A stretch of 64,000 bases of DNA. Origin: Prorocentrum cordatum. Lineage: Eukaryota > Sar > Dinophyceae > Prorocentrales > Prorocentraceae. This document shows positions 46,905 to 56,140 of this stretch, one piece after another (the stretch's first letter is position 1; each line of letters starts with the position of its first letter). The stretch lies in assembly GCA_963575745.1 (NCBI GenBank), contig CAUYUJ010015026.1, positions 214,942 through 278,941 on the forward strand, given 5' to 3'. The position numbers and the translations under genes are program-made. Under the pieces are notes generated by a model. The model was not told the origin of the DNA, did not search any database, and saw only the letters and a program-made list of their open reading frames with translations.

Positions 46905-48800
46905 TATCAACAGCTTGTCTTTGTCGCACCACCAGACGTGTCGCTGGAGTGGTCCGGGCGTTTCGCTTGAGACGTCATCGCATTAGACCTTAAAGTTTTA
47001 AGTTCCCAACATTTACACGGATCTAGGGCTGGTCGTGTTTGAATAGGGTTCTCGCCGTAGTTCCGCGCACACTTATCGTAAGACATAGCAAGAGCCAAAA
47101 TGGGGTTTCGCAGTTTGGGAACACGACGTTTAAGCATGTGCAACAGCTACAAGGATTGGCCTCGAGGTTTTTCACCATGGGGTTTTCGATCCATTTTTTC
47201 GAAATGTGAGTATTTACCAGAAGGCCAGAATCTTCCAACATTTATACGGATGGCGGGCGGTGCCTCTTCAAAACGGGGGTCACGCTTCAGATGTCGCCAA
47301 ATTGCATTCCCCGACGTTCAGATTCGGGCAGCAGCAACACGGGATGTAGGAAGATGTTTTTTCAAAATTGGGTTCGCGCGTGCGACATTCGCAAACTGTT
47401 TTACCATGCATTCCAAGATCGTGCAACAATTCTACGGATGGATAACAGTTTATTGTTCTACAGGGGCTGTCGCCTGATACGACATCACAAGTATGACCAG
47501 AAGTTTGACAGCGTGTACCTGCAAACCGGGTGGGGGCGTTCTTCTTCACAACGGGGTGTTCGTTTCATATTTGTTGAATGTGTTTACAAGCAGCTACACG
47601 GACGGAGTCTCACAATGGGTTTCTTGATATAGATTTCCATACATGCGACCACCATACATTACGAATGTGCGCAACAGCCCACACGGATGGAGGGCAGGCC
47701 ATTTGGTCAATTTGGGGGTCACTTGTGGTTAAGTGTATAATCAGACGTTCAAAAATGCATTACATCTATGTACACGGATGGAGGGCGATGATGTTGCACA
47801 ACGGGGTTATCGGTGGGTATACTTCGAATTTCTGCTTACCAGTTATTCAAAAGTGTCCAACAGTTAAACCGCTACACGGATATATTGCAGCGCATGTTTC
47901 AAAACAGGGTTGACGTTTGAGATTCTGTCACACGTCACTACGGTATGTGAATAACTGCGTTACCGCTACACTGGTTGAGGGCGGTACTTTTGCTTAACAG
48001 CATGTTTCTTCGAGACGACCCCAGATGATACAACCGTACGTTCAAAAATGCATAACAGCACGAGGATGGAAGACGATGTTTCAAAACGGGTCTCTCACTT
48101 GATATCGCATTAGTTGTGATGGCCCGAAGTTTGACCTATCGCACCTGCTACACTGATCGAGGGCGGTTCCTGTTTTAAAGCGGTCGCAATAGTTGTAGTT
48201 TGAAGGTATGAGTCAGCTTCGTGTTGAAACCCGGTTTCCCCCAAATTGTTTTCACATCGGGCGTCCGTTTTTTTCAAGGAGGCGTTCCACGCGGCGAAGC
48301 AAAGTAACGGTTGCACGTATTAATGAGACGCGGATTGGGCACGGGGGGTGTATCGCAGCATCGTTCAAACAGATTGTTTGTATTGTTGTCTTCCTCTCCC
48401 TTCCTCTCTCCGCACCATCTACACAGTTGCAGAAATTGATTGCGAGCCTAGATAAATCCCAGTGTGGTTTACCATTGCGCAGTCATCTATTGTTGTGGTC
48501 GTGTTGACCTTCGTTATAGAACCAATTGGTTTCCCACCATCCCTGTCATTGGTGGCACTAGCTTGCCCAAGTCTCACGTCTGCCGCTTGGCTATAGAAGC
48601 ATTACCATGCCAGCCCAAGTGTTGAACCTGTATCTTGACCGTGGGACCGTTAAAAATCACAAGGACGGAGGGCGACATGCGGCTATCATGGTGTAGCGTC
48701 GCGCAGATTCGCTTGCAAGATTCCCAAAACAGCTGCACAGATGTGAGGCGGTTCCTTGTCAAAATGCGGTTATCGCATTAGCGTCTTGCACGTCCGTTAT
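46905..48800 (+). repeat. Diverged ~80-120 bp satellite
   Basis: CAGC(T)ACACGGATGGAGGGCG-type cores recur near 47,018; 47,136; 47,240; 47,420; 47,590; 47,675; 47,770; 47,870; 47,965; 48,055; 48,145; 48,650; 48,730. Many are followed by CAAAACGGGGTT and (in several) TCGCGCACATTCGT-like blocks. 48,200-48,600 is a less repetitive interruption. No ORF with motifs. Confidence 0.7.
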
Positions 48801-48852
48801 GAAGCATTCAAAAATGTGTTGGGAAGGTTTTACGGCCAGTGCCGCCGACCTG

Positions 48853-48869
48853 GACGACGATGACGACGA

Positions 48870-48949
<80 letters not shown>

Positions 48950-48955
48950 GCGGCG

Positions 48956-49006
<51 letters not shown>

Positions 49007-49036
49007 TACGGCGGCGTCGGCGGCGACGACGACGCT
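48853..49036 (+). repeat. (GAC)n / (GGC)n microsatellite
   Basis: GAC triplets, a short GGC run at about 48,936-48,954, then CGA triplets. Confidence 0.95.
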
Positions 49037-49037
49037 G

Positions 49038-49580
49038 ACGTGGGGCAGAGTCCTCAGGGATGTTTCGTGGGGCCTCGTCGGAGCGCGCTCGTAGGCCTCT
49101 GGAGGGCAGGTTGGGGGCATTTGGGGAGCATATTGGGGGCCTTCTGGGGGCCGCTTGGGGGTCTCTTCGGGCTTCCTGGGGAACCTCTTGGGGCCTCTTG
49201 TGGGCCTCTTGGGGCCTCCTTGGAGCTTCTCGGGGCCGAGGGCTCGAAATGTTCGTTCGGGCTCCCATGTGGCCATCCTCTTGGATCCGTTTTGGGGGCC
49301 TCTGGGACCGTGTGGAAGGCCTCTAGGGCTGCCTTAGGGCCTCTTGTGCCGATCTGGGTCTTGGAGCGTCGGAAAGCCGAGAGGGTGAGAACGCCAGAGT
49401 CTTTCAAAAACCTGAGGAACATCATTAAAGTTTGCTTGGCGGGGCCCTCTTGGTGTGCTCTTGAAGGCCTCTTCGAGAGTCTTGGCAGCCGTTTGGGTTG
49501 TGAGGAGGCTTTCCCTGGCGTCTTGGACCGATCGTTCGGCGAGTCGGGGTCCTCTTGGACCGCTTTTGGAACCTGTTGGA
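49038..49580 (+). repeat. ~10-11 bp array, GGGGCCTCTT strand on plus
   Basis: GGGGGCCTCTTGG-type units. The A-rich insert GAGAACGCCAGAGTCTTTCA (about 49,386) resembles those at 11,345 and 12,311. Confidence 0.75.
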
Positions 49581-49584
49581 CTGG

Positions 49585-50085
49585 GCTGGCCCCAAGACGG
49601 CCCAAGACCGCCCAAGTCAGCGCCAGGAGCGCCTGAGAGGCCACCAAGATGACCCAAGAGAGCCCCAAAAGCGCCCAAGATACCTCCAAGACGGCGTCGG
49701 AGAGATCCAAGAGGGCCCGAAGACGGCCCAAGAGCGCTCCAAGACGCCCCAAGAGGCTCCCAAGTGGATCCCCGAGAGGCAAGCACAGTCCCACTCCCGA
49801 AGGAAAACGTACCCAGGAGGCCCCGAAGACGGCCCCCAAGACAGCCCCAGAGGCCCCCAAGACGGCCCCCCAGTGGGTGTCAAGACGACCCAAGAGAGCC
49901 CCAAGACGGCCCAAGAGAGGCACTTGAGGGTCCCCAGAGGTTCCCGAGAGGGCGACAGGAGGTCCCCAAGGCGACCCTGGAGGGCCCCCAGAGGGGACCA
50001 ACACGGCCCACGCCCGCCAACGGCCCAAGAGGGTCCCCAGGACCGCCCAAAAGGGCCCCAAGACGGCCCAAAAGAGACCAAGAGA
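49585..50085 (-). repeat. ~10-11 bp array, opposite strand
   Basis: CCCCAAGACGGCCCAAGAG-type units, the reverse complement of the preceding array. The switch occurs at about 49,580-49,590 next to GGACTGGGCTGGCCCC, a block also seen at 61,238, 61,588 and 62,938. Confidence 0.75.
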
Positions 50086-50256
50086 AGTACCCCCAGGAAG
50101 ATCCAGAAATGTAACATGCATTGATGTTCGCAAGGTTGGCGGCTAGATTTTTGTATGTCGCACCCAAGCCTTAACACCAGCAGGGCTCCAACACACTAAG
50201 CCAGCGACCTCGCGCCCTCACAAAATAAACGCGCGTTCCGTCCCCATGCCAAGCAG

Positions 50257-50470
50257 GTGACGGAAAGAGCGAGGTACGAGCGATGTACGTTGAGTTAGGG
50301 AGGGGTCCAGGGGAGGGGCGAGGAGCGCGTTGATGGTTGGAATGGCCGCCCTGGCGCAGTTTTCCTTCCATGTGTTTCGAATGAAACGGCCCCCAGGCGG
50401 CTCCCATGGCCCGTTTCCTCGTATTTTTCCAGAGTGCCTTACAACGAAGCTTTTTGCATTCGTTGTCGAG
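50257..50470 (+). repeat. Dispersed element DE-A, copy 2, with terminal hairpin
   Basis: GTGACGGAAAGAGCGAGGTA, GGGGTCCAGGGGAGGGGCGAG and CGAATGAAACGGCCCCCAGG lead to a hairpin (ACAACGAA, 10-nt loop, TTCGTTGT; 50,441-50,466), followed by GAGTGGGGGGTCG. The same hairpin in inverted orientation is at 60,791-60,824. Confidence 0.75.
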
Positions 50471-50511
50471 TGGGGGGTCGTTCTTGGGAGGTGGGGGGTG
50501 GGAAGCCGCCA

Positions 50512-51897
50512 CGAAAGGAATCCCTTTTGCATTCCATCGCAAAAAGAATTCCTTTGTATTCCGTTACAAAAGAATTCCTTTTGTATTCCGCCACAAAGGG
50601 AATCCTTCTGTATTCCGTCACAAGAAGAATTCTTTTGTATTCCGCCACAAAAGGAATTCTTTTGTATTCCGCCACACAGGGAATCTTTCTGTATTCCGTT
50701 GCAAAAGGAATTCCTTTGTATTCGCTACAAAAGGAATTCCTTTGTATTCCGCTACAAAAGAAATCCCTTTGTATTCCGCCACAAAAGGAATTCCGTTATA
50801 TTCCTCTACAAAGGGAATCTCTTTGTATTCCGCTACAAAAGGAATCCCCTTGTATTCTGCTACAAAGGAAATTCTATTGAATTTGTATCACTGCCTGAAA
50901 ACCTGTGTTTTCACAGCTTTTCAGCTATTTTCAATGAAAAACATTGTTTTTTCATTGCCTGGCACAGCTATTCAGCTATTTTTAATAGAAAATATTGTTT
51001 TTCATTGCCAGGCTCAGCTATCTTAGTTTTTTTAATGATTTTCCAACTATGGCGTATTGATTTTAATAAAAAGCTGTGAAAACACAGGTTTGTCTTTGAT
51101 TTTCGAATGAAAAATCAAAGGAAACCCTGTGTTTTCACAACTTTTTTGCTAGTTTCAATGAGAAACGTTGCAAAAAGCTGTGAAAAAAAACATGGTTTTC
51201 TTTGCTTTTTCATTCGAAAATCAAAGAAAGCCATATGTGTTCACAGCGTTTCAGCTATTTTCAATGAAAACATTGTTTTTTCATTGCCTGACACAGCTAT
51301 TCAGCTATTTTTAATAGAAAATATTGTTTTTTCATTGCCAGGCTCAGCTATCTTAGCTTTTTTAATGATTTTCCAACTATGGCGTATGTATTTCAATAAA
51401 AAGCTGTGAAAACACAGGGTTTTCTTTGATTTTCCATTGGAAAATCAATGAAAACCATGTGTTTTCACAGCTTTTTATTAAAACCAATACGCCATAGTTG
51501 GAAAATCATTAAAAAAAGCTAAGATAGCTGAGCCTGGCCATGAAAAAACAATATTTTTTATTAAAAATAGCTGAAGAGCTGTGCCAGGCAATGAAAAAAC
51601 AATGTTTTTCATTGAAAATAGCTAAAAAGCTGCGAAAACACAAGGTTTCCAGGCAGTGATACAAATCAAATAGGATTTCCTTTGTAGCAGAATACAAAGG
51701 AATTCCTTTTGTGGCGGAATACAAAGGAATTCCTTTTGCGGCGGAATACAAAGGAATTCCTTTTGTGGCGGAATACAAAGGAATTCCTTTTGTAGCGGAA
51801 TACAAAGGAATTCCTTTTGTAGCGGAATACAAAGGAATTCCTTTTGTAGCGGAATACAAAAGAATTCCTTTTGTAGCGGAATACAAAGAGATTCCTT
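50512..51897. mobile_element. AT-rich foldback element with 27-bp arrays as arms
   Basis: The left arm (50,512-50,880) has about 13 copies of a 26-28 bp unit like GGAATTCCTTTGTATTCCGC followed by TACAAAA. The right arm (51,670-51,897) has 8-9 copies of its reverse complement. Inside, CAGCTATTTTCAATGAAAA / CTATGGCGTAT sequences occur as a direct pair (about 50,917 and 51,240), and again inverted (51,465-51,660). The fold centre is near GATTTTCCATTGGAAAATC (51,430-51,448). No transposase. Long inverted arms made of tandem repeats define foldback elements. The 9-residue repeat GIPLYSATK in the ORFs is a by-product of the 27-bp unit. Confidence 0.75.
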
Positions 51898-51945
51898 TCT
51901 CTCTCTCTCTCTTTCTCGCTCTCTCTCTCTCTCTCGCTACTACTG

Positions 51946-52000
<55 letters not shown>

Positions 52001-52009
52001 CAACACTAG

Positions 52010-52078
<69 letters not shown>

Positions 52079-52081
52079 CAT

Positions 52082-52114
<33 letters not shown>

Positions 52115-52137
52115 CATTACTACTACTACTACTACAA
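51898..52137 (+). repeat. (CT)n then (CTA)n
   Basis: CTCTCTCT with CTCGCT interruptions to about 51,937, followed by (TAC)n with CCA and CAC interruptions. Confidence 0.95.
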
Positions 52138-52347
52138 CTTTTACTGGTTCTAAGAGCACCACAGATCCTGTGAGCACCACAGAGCCCACGAGCACTGGTG
52201 CACTATATATTAACCCCGCAATACCTGCATCCACCACAGGTCCTATGAGCACCGCAGAGACGGCGGAGGAGAGCGCAAAGCGCGGAAATCTCACTGATCA
52301 AGGGAAATCTCGTGCTATTTTCCTCGCGTCTGGTCTGCAGAGAAGCT

Positions 52348-52448
52348 GGTAGCTAGCAGCTACCCTAGGAATGCTGGCGAGCAGTCAGCTTAGGGTGAGG
52401 ACGAGGAGGAGAGGGAGGAGAGACGACACTTGATGGCGAGCAGCCATC
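52348..52448. other. Hairpin cluster at the 3' end of the cassette
   Basis: GGTAGC-TAGCA-GCTACC (52,348-52,364), GCTGGC-GAGCA-GTCAGC (52,373-52,389, one G-T pair), GATGGC-GAGCA-GCCATC (52,432-52,448). All lie just past the stop codon of the 483-aa ORF. The second and third keep the GGCGAGCAG core while the outer stem changes on both sides (CT/AG to AT/AT). Confidence 0.8.
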
Positions 52449-52455
52449 TTGAGAC

Positions 52456-53907
52456 TCATAGCCGGTCCCCGTCTGGAGTGAGGAGAACAACCAAAGTGCT
52501 TTGAGGTACTTCAGAGACAGCCGTAATATTGTCCAGCATTGAACTTACCACGCATTGCACCTCATCAAGAAGAATTCCATTCGCCGCCCATTCACCCTTC
52601 CACCTCTGAGCGTACCACAGCTCTTCAACAAGACTTGAATCTGTGAGCGCTGCACGTTTCATATAGCAACGTCTGCTCTTGTAAGTTGGAATATCTATGC
52701 GGCCGAAAAGACCCTTCGAACCCAGAATAGTACAAGATTTGAACTCATTCCTGAATAGCTTAGAAGGCGTCCCACCAATCTGAGCAGTTGACCGGCCATC
52801 AACAGTGAAAGCCCGCATAACCGAATTTATGTTATCCACGCGGCCAATATGGGCATCTGCATATTTGTATGTAGGCCACTTATGCATAGATGTCTCACTA
52901 ACGATGCAATGCAAGTTGATATCTTTTGCAGTATTGGCGTTCAACTTGTTCTTCGCTGCGGCGGCCAGCAATCCACCATCCAATGCGTGTATCAAATAAG
53001 AAATAGCATTTGACGTATGCAAAACCATATTGTCAATTGGAAGCCGAACAGATAATTGTTTCCATCCCTTCTCCTTGCTTGTGCGCACTACAGTATCATT
53101 GAAATTGCCATCCAATGCGTCGTCTCCAGCAATTATCCATATATCTTTAATGTCATAAGTGTCCGAAGCGAAACCCTTTGTCGGCTGAGGAGGTGGAATT
53201 ATCGATTTTGGGTAAACCCTGGCACTAATGTCATAAGTGTCCGAAGCGAAACCCTTTGTCGGCTGAGGAGGTGGAATTATCGATTTTGGGTAAACCCTGA
53301 CACTGAGATCATCGTCTTCCTCGTCCACCCACGGCCTCTTCTTGCTAGTTAACGGTAAAGATTTAGGCTTCGCTGTCCTCGTGGCTTCTGCATCGGTTGA
53401 TATGTCCAAGGGCTTGCCATTGGAGCTGGTCTTGAGGTCGCCGAAACATTGTCCCTCGCACTCGTCCTCTGTAGAAGAAGATGATGACGAGCTGTCCTTA
53501 ATAGTTGCTCTCTGTCCGCCAACTTCATGCGTTGTCTGATAACCACTATAAAAATTCCCAGCGTATTGACACCCATAATAATTGCCAGCATATGGATAAT
53601 GCATAGGAACGTACACAACTGGTTGAGGATGCGCTGAAGAAGAACCACCGTTTGAATATTGATTATTTGTCTTGGCAAAGGGTCCAGATTCGAGAGCGAG
53701 TGCAGCCTCTGGGAACAAACTTTTCCAAATCCCAATTACTCCACCTCCTTTCTTTTTGGCTTCGTGCATTTTTTTCGAAACCTTTAAATTGTGCGTTGCC
53801 TTCAAGTCTTTCCATAACTTGTCGCCGAAATCACCCCAGCTTCGGCACCTGGAAATGACTTCGGGCTGGGGGCCCGCACTGCGGATTATACGCTGCAGTT
53901 CGTCCAT
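52456..53907 (-). CDS. Hypothetical 483-aa protein of the cassette
   Basis: First ATG of the open frame is at 53,907 (MDELQRIIRSAG); the frame extends 24 codons further upstream without an ATG. I recognise no domain. Visible features: a basic, Trp-containing N-terminus (SWGDFGDKLWKDLKATHNLK), a Tyr/Gly/Asn-rich stretch near residues 100-125 (HYPYAGNYYGCQYAGNFYSG), a Ser-rich acidic patch, then a tandem 26-residue duplication (SVRVYPKSIIPPPQPTKGF...). The C-terminal half (from WIIAGDDALDG) looks globular and is rich in aliphatic residues. The ORF is intact. It is last in the cassette, with hairpin clusters on both sides. Could be a structural or DNA-processing partner of the HUH-like protein; no evidence decides. 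Confidence 0.7.
   Translation of the reverse strand: MDELQRIIRSAGPQPEVISRCRSWGDFGDKLWKDLKATHNLKVSKKMHEAKKKGGGVIGIWKSLFPEAALALESGPFAKTNNQYSNGGSSSAHPQPVVYVPMHYPYAGNYYGCQYAGNFYSGYQTTHEVGGQRATIKDSSSSSSSTEDECEGQCFGDLKTSSNGKPLDISTDAEATRTAKPKSLPLTSKKRPWVDEEDDDLSVRVYPKSIIPPPQPTKGFASDTYDISARVYPKSIIPPPQPTKGFASDTYDIKDIWIIAGDDALDGNFNDTVVRTSKEKGWKQLSVRLPIDNMVLHTSNAISYLIHALDGGLLAAAAKNKLNANTAKDINLHCIVSETSMHKWPTYKYADAHIGRVDNINSVMRAFTVDGRSTAQIGGTPSKLFRNEFKSCTILGSKGLFGRIDIPTYKSRRCYMKRAALTDSSLVEELWYAQRWKGEWAANGILLDEVQCVVSSMLDNITAVSEVPQSTLVVLLTPDGDRL
53148..53303 (-). repeat. In-frame 78-bp tandem duplication
   Basis: Two nearly identical 78-bp copies (starting 53,148 and 53,226), 26 codons each, differing only near their junction. 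Low divergence points to a recent event that kept the frame. Confidence 0.92.
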
Positions 53908-53940
53908 TCGCCGGAATACGGATGTGTCGAACAACGAAAA

Positions 53941-53963
53941 CCTTGAGCCGCAGGTTCTACGGA
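53941..53963 (-). other. Degenerate DinoSL-like sequence upstream of the 483-aa ORF
   Basis: Read on the minus strand: T-CCGTAG-AACCTGC-GGCTCAAG. The outer parts match DinoSL (CCGTAG and GGCTCAAG) and the middle seven bases match at only one position. It lies about 35 nt before the ATG on the correct strand. A match this weak is expected about once by chance in a window of this size. Confidence 0.25.
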
Positions 53964-54164
53964 TCAGTTGGAGTCGCAACCGGAATACAAGAGCAGAGGC
54001 TGATCCACGACCCAGGCACGGCGCAGGAAGGAGAGCAGGCGATATATTGATAATGATGATAACCCTGATATTGATAAATATGACATTGGAAATGGTGATA
54101 ATCTGTGTAGCGATGATAATGTGTATGAATGATGGTATTGATTAGAATGAATGATTTTTTTGCG

Positions 54165-54289
54165 GCGCAACTTGAACAGCGAAACTGTTGTAGGCTGCGC
54201 CCCTGTCATTATGAAGACGATCAGTCTTCTTTCGCGCGCGACGCCTGAAGTGAAAGCGAACAGCTTCCTTGTGAGAACAAGCAGTCCTC
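54165..54289. other. Hairpin cluster between the 134-aa and 483-aa ORFs
   Basis: GAAGAC-GATCA-GTCTTC (54,213-54,229, perfect), GAAAGC-GAACA-GCTTCC (54,252-54,268, five of six pairs), GAGAAC-AAGCA-GTCCTC (54,273-54,289, five of six pairs). A different stem, GCGCA...TGCGC around AACAG-CGAAA-CTGTT (54,165-54,200), lies beside them. 54,040-54,150 is AT-rich with GATAAT repeats. Confidence 0.75.
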
Positions 54290-54349
54290 TTAAAGAAAGG
54301 GCCTAATTGTTGATGTGTTTCAACTCGTTTCCAGTGAACGAGAGAGGCT

Positions 54350-54754
54350 TCATCGCTTGCGTTTCGGCGTGCGCTTCTGCTTCGGCGTACGCTTCTGCTT
54401 CGGCGTGCGCTTCTTCACTTTTCTGAGTGACATGCATGTGCCTGGGTAGTCCTTCCTGGAATTCCCCGCTGTGAACTTGTTGCGCCATAAACAGTAATGG
54501 TACAAGAAGCATCGGTAGCGAGCGCGCTTCATCTTTGACAGCCAAGCCAATTTGTCCAAACGCGACCGCAACTGTTCCGCCGCCTGAGAGTTCAATGTCT
54601 TTTTATGAACAATGGCTGGTGCTTTGCACTTGTGCTTCTTGCTGTGATACCCATCCAGATAACATTTATCGCATAGCGATCCTTCGAAATGCTTAGCGAC
54701 TACGCAACCACAATCGCACGCGTACTTGCCAACAATCATCTTGGTTTTCTTCAT
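54350..54754 (-). CDS. 134-aa Cys/His-rich basic protein
   Basis: Starts with ATG at 54,754, only 12 nt after the TAA of the CxC-like ORF and in the same frame, so stop readthrough would give one fused protein. Residues 13-43 carry CDCGCVV, CDKC and HSKKHKC (C13, C15, C17, C28, C31, H37, H41, C43), a likely zinc-binding cluster. The C-terminus is very basic and ends in three TPKQKR/TPKRKR repeats (about 117-134), coded by an 18-bp repeat, suggesting nuclear localisation or nucleic-acid binding. No family assigned. Position suggests it is a detached C-terminal zinc domain of the preceding protein or its partner. Intact. Confidence 0.7.
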   Translation of the reverse strand: MKKTKMIVGKYACDCGCVVAKHFEGSLCDKCYLDGYHSKKHKCKAPAIVHKKTLNSQAAEQLRSRLDKLAWLSKMKRARYRCFLYHYCLWRNKFTAGNSRKDYPGTCMSLRKVKKRTPKQKRTPKQKRTPKRKR

Positions 54755-54766
54755 ATCAACTAAACA

Positions 54767-55708
54767 TTATTTTTTGTATGCTGTGTTCTCACCGTTCAAC
54801 ATCTCACCCAAATGAAGAATTTCGTTGCCACCTCCCTTGCGGTTCTTCATGTTCACGGTTGCGTAGAGCCCGCCAGTTTGAGTGCGCGCAATCTTGATGT
54901 TTTCAATCTGCGTCACTGCTCTGCACCTCGACTTTGATTTCGCCTTTGCTTTAGCAGTGGCATGCATCTTCTTGATGGCTCTTTCCAATCTCTTGGAGTT
55001 GGGGCGTCCAGGAAGATTTTTCTTTGCATACTTCTTCTCTGTCTCCGCCAGTTTCCGATTGCATTGGAAATTGCCGTCGGTGACAACGTCAAGTTTACCG
55101 CGCGGTTGCTCGTATAACGGATCGTCCCGGGCAGCATTGAAAATCACGTGCAGGCCTTTGTTGTCCACGTCGAAAACTTCGTCGCCATCTGGCACTGGGT
55201 CGTTGACATCAAAGTCAAAGACGCCCTCTTGCAAGCGCAAGAAACAAAATATAGCTTGCCAAATGGCACCGCTTAGTTGGTAATTATTCTTTACAGATTG
55301 AACTGCTTTACTGGAATTCCCGATGCTGATGTCAGGATACGACAACGATATCACTGCCGCCTCGGCACCCGCCGATACACCTGCGCGACACATTCGATGC
55401 CACATCTGCACAAGGTAATTATATGTGAAGCCAAGTTGTGCGTGCACTAGAAGAATTGGGTTGTTATCAGTTTTCGTCATAATGTTTTCCTTTGAACCAG
55501 AACGCGCAATGTAGTTTAGTTTGTAACGTAACCCACAAGATCTGTTCGTGCAAAGCTTCGTTGAGTGGCGCACCGTGCTCCACTCAGCTCCGTTCCAAAC
55601 AGTAGCATCATGCGTCCAGCAGTGCCCTTGCTTCTTCTCTAAATCAGAGCCGCATTCTTTGCACGAATCTATATCCGGCCAAATTATCGGAATAATTTCT
55701 TCTACCAT
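54767..55708 (-). CDS. 313-aa protein resembling the CxC5 cysteine cluster of KDZ transposases
   Basis: First ATG at 55,708 (MVEEIIPIIWPDID). The frame opens 21 codons earlier without ATG, and that part holds a hairpin, so I exclude it. CKEC (16-19), then STKLCTNRSCGLRYKLNYI (C53, C58), then LLVHAQLGFTYNYLVQMWHR follow the layout of the KDZ-associated CxC5 cluster (C-x2-C, C-x(2-4)-C..Y..NY, then H/F-rich helix). VVTDGNFQC (about 208-216) resembles the DG start of the CxC6-like segment. A Lys-rich tract follows. KDZ elements are eukaryotic DNA transposons; the transposase core is not visible here. The match is by pattern from memory, so treat it as tentative. Ends in TAA (54,769-54,767), in frame with the next ORF. 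Confidence 0.6.
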   Translation of the reverse strand: MVEEIIPIIWPDIDSCKECGSDLEKKQGHCWTHDATVWNGAEWSTVRHSTKLCTNRSCGLRYKLNYIARSGSKENIMTKTDNNPILLVHAQLGFTYNYLVQMWHRMCRAGVSAGAEAAVISLSYPDISIGNSSKAVQSVKNNYQLSGAIWQAIFCFLRLQEGVFDFDVNDPVPDGDEVFDVDNKGLHVIFNAARDDPLYEQPRGKLDVVTDGNFQCNRKLAETEKKYAKKNLPGRPNSKRLERAIKKMHATAKAKAKSKSRCRAVTQIENIKIARTQTGGLYATVNMKNRKGGGNEILHLGEMLNGENTAYKK

Positions 55709-55729
55709 TGCAGAGCTGACTTCTCTGGG

Positions 55730-56012
55730 GTCGGCTAGAAGCCGACTTGTTTCCGGTTGGCAAACAGCCAAGATGTTTTGAGCCGATGGCTACTGCCGCG
55801 ACAACAATCAATATTGCCATCGCAACGATATGAAAGCGCACGCATGATTAAGTGCATCTGCAAGGCATTAGTTCTTTTTTCTCAAACGCAACATTAAATC
55901 GAGTTTCTCCTACATCGCTAGCAGCGACAGTATGCAAGCACGCGCGTGGGCTTCGCCGCTAGCAGCGGCGTTATACAAACGATCGGCATAAGTTTCGCTG
56001 CTAGAAGCAGCG
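55730..56012. other. Hairpin cluster between the HUH-like and CxC-like ORFs, candidate origin or processing site
   Basis: GTCGGC-TAGAA-GCCGAC (55,730-55,746), a short TCGC-TAGCA-GCGA (55,915-55,927), CGCCGC-TAGCA-GCGGCG (55,954-55,970), CGCTGC-TAGAA-GCAGCG (55,996-56,012). The last three are spaced 41 and 42 bp. The two long stems differ by a compensatory change (C-G to T-A at the fourth pair). GTATGCAAGC / TTATACAAACGATCGGCATAAG / TTGTATATGCAATCG links suggest a tandem unit. Confidence 0.8.
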
Positions 56013-56140
56013 TTTGTATATGCAATCGACCAGCAGTTGAAATCTCAACTACCAAAATGTACGAAGTTAAAAAGCGAAAGGTGCAAATTGACAGCAAGCA
56101 GCTGCCTTCAGATTCAGTCGCAGAGTTGCGCGAACCTCTA

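Noticed and set aside
48759-50177. ORFs of 170-360 codons rich in Pro, Gly, Leu and Lys
   Set aside because: Products of the ~10-11 bp arrays, which rarely contain stops; similar peptides arise from every such array.
50330-52294. ORFs with repeated GIPLYSATK as a structural protein
   Set aside because: The 27-bp foldback unit is nine codons long, so it is open by arithmetic; the unit is present inverted and decays without regard to frame.
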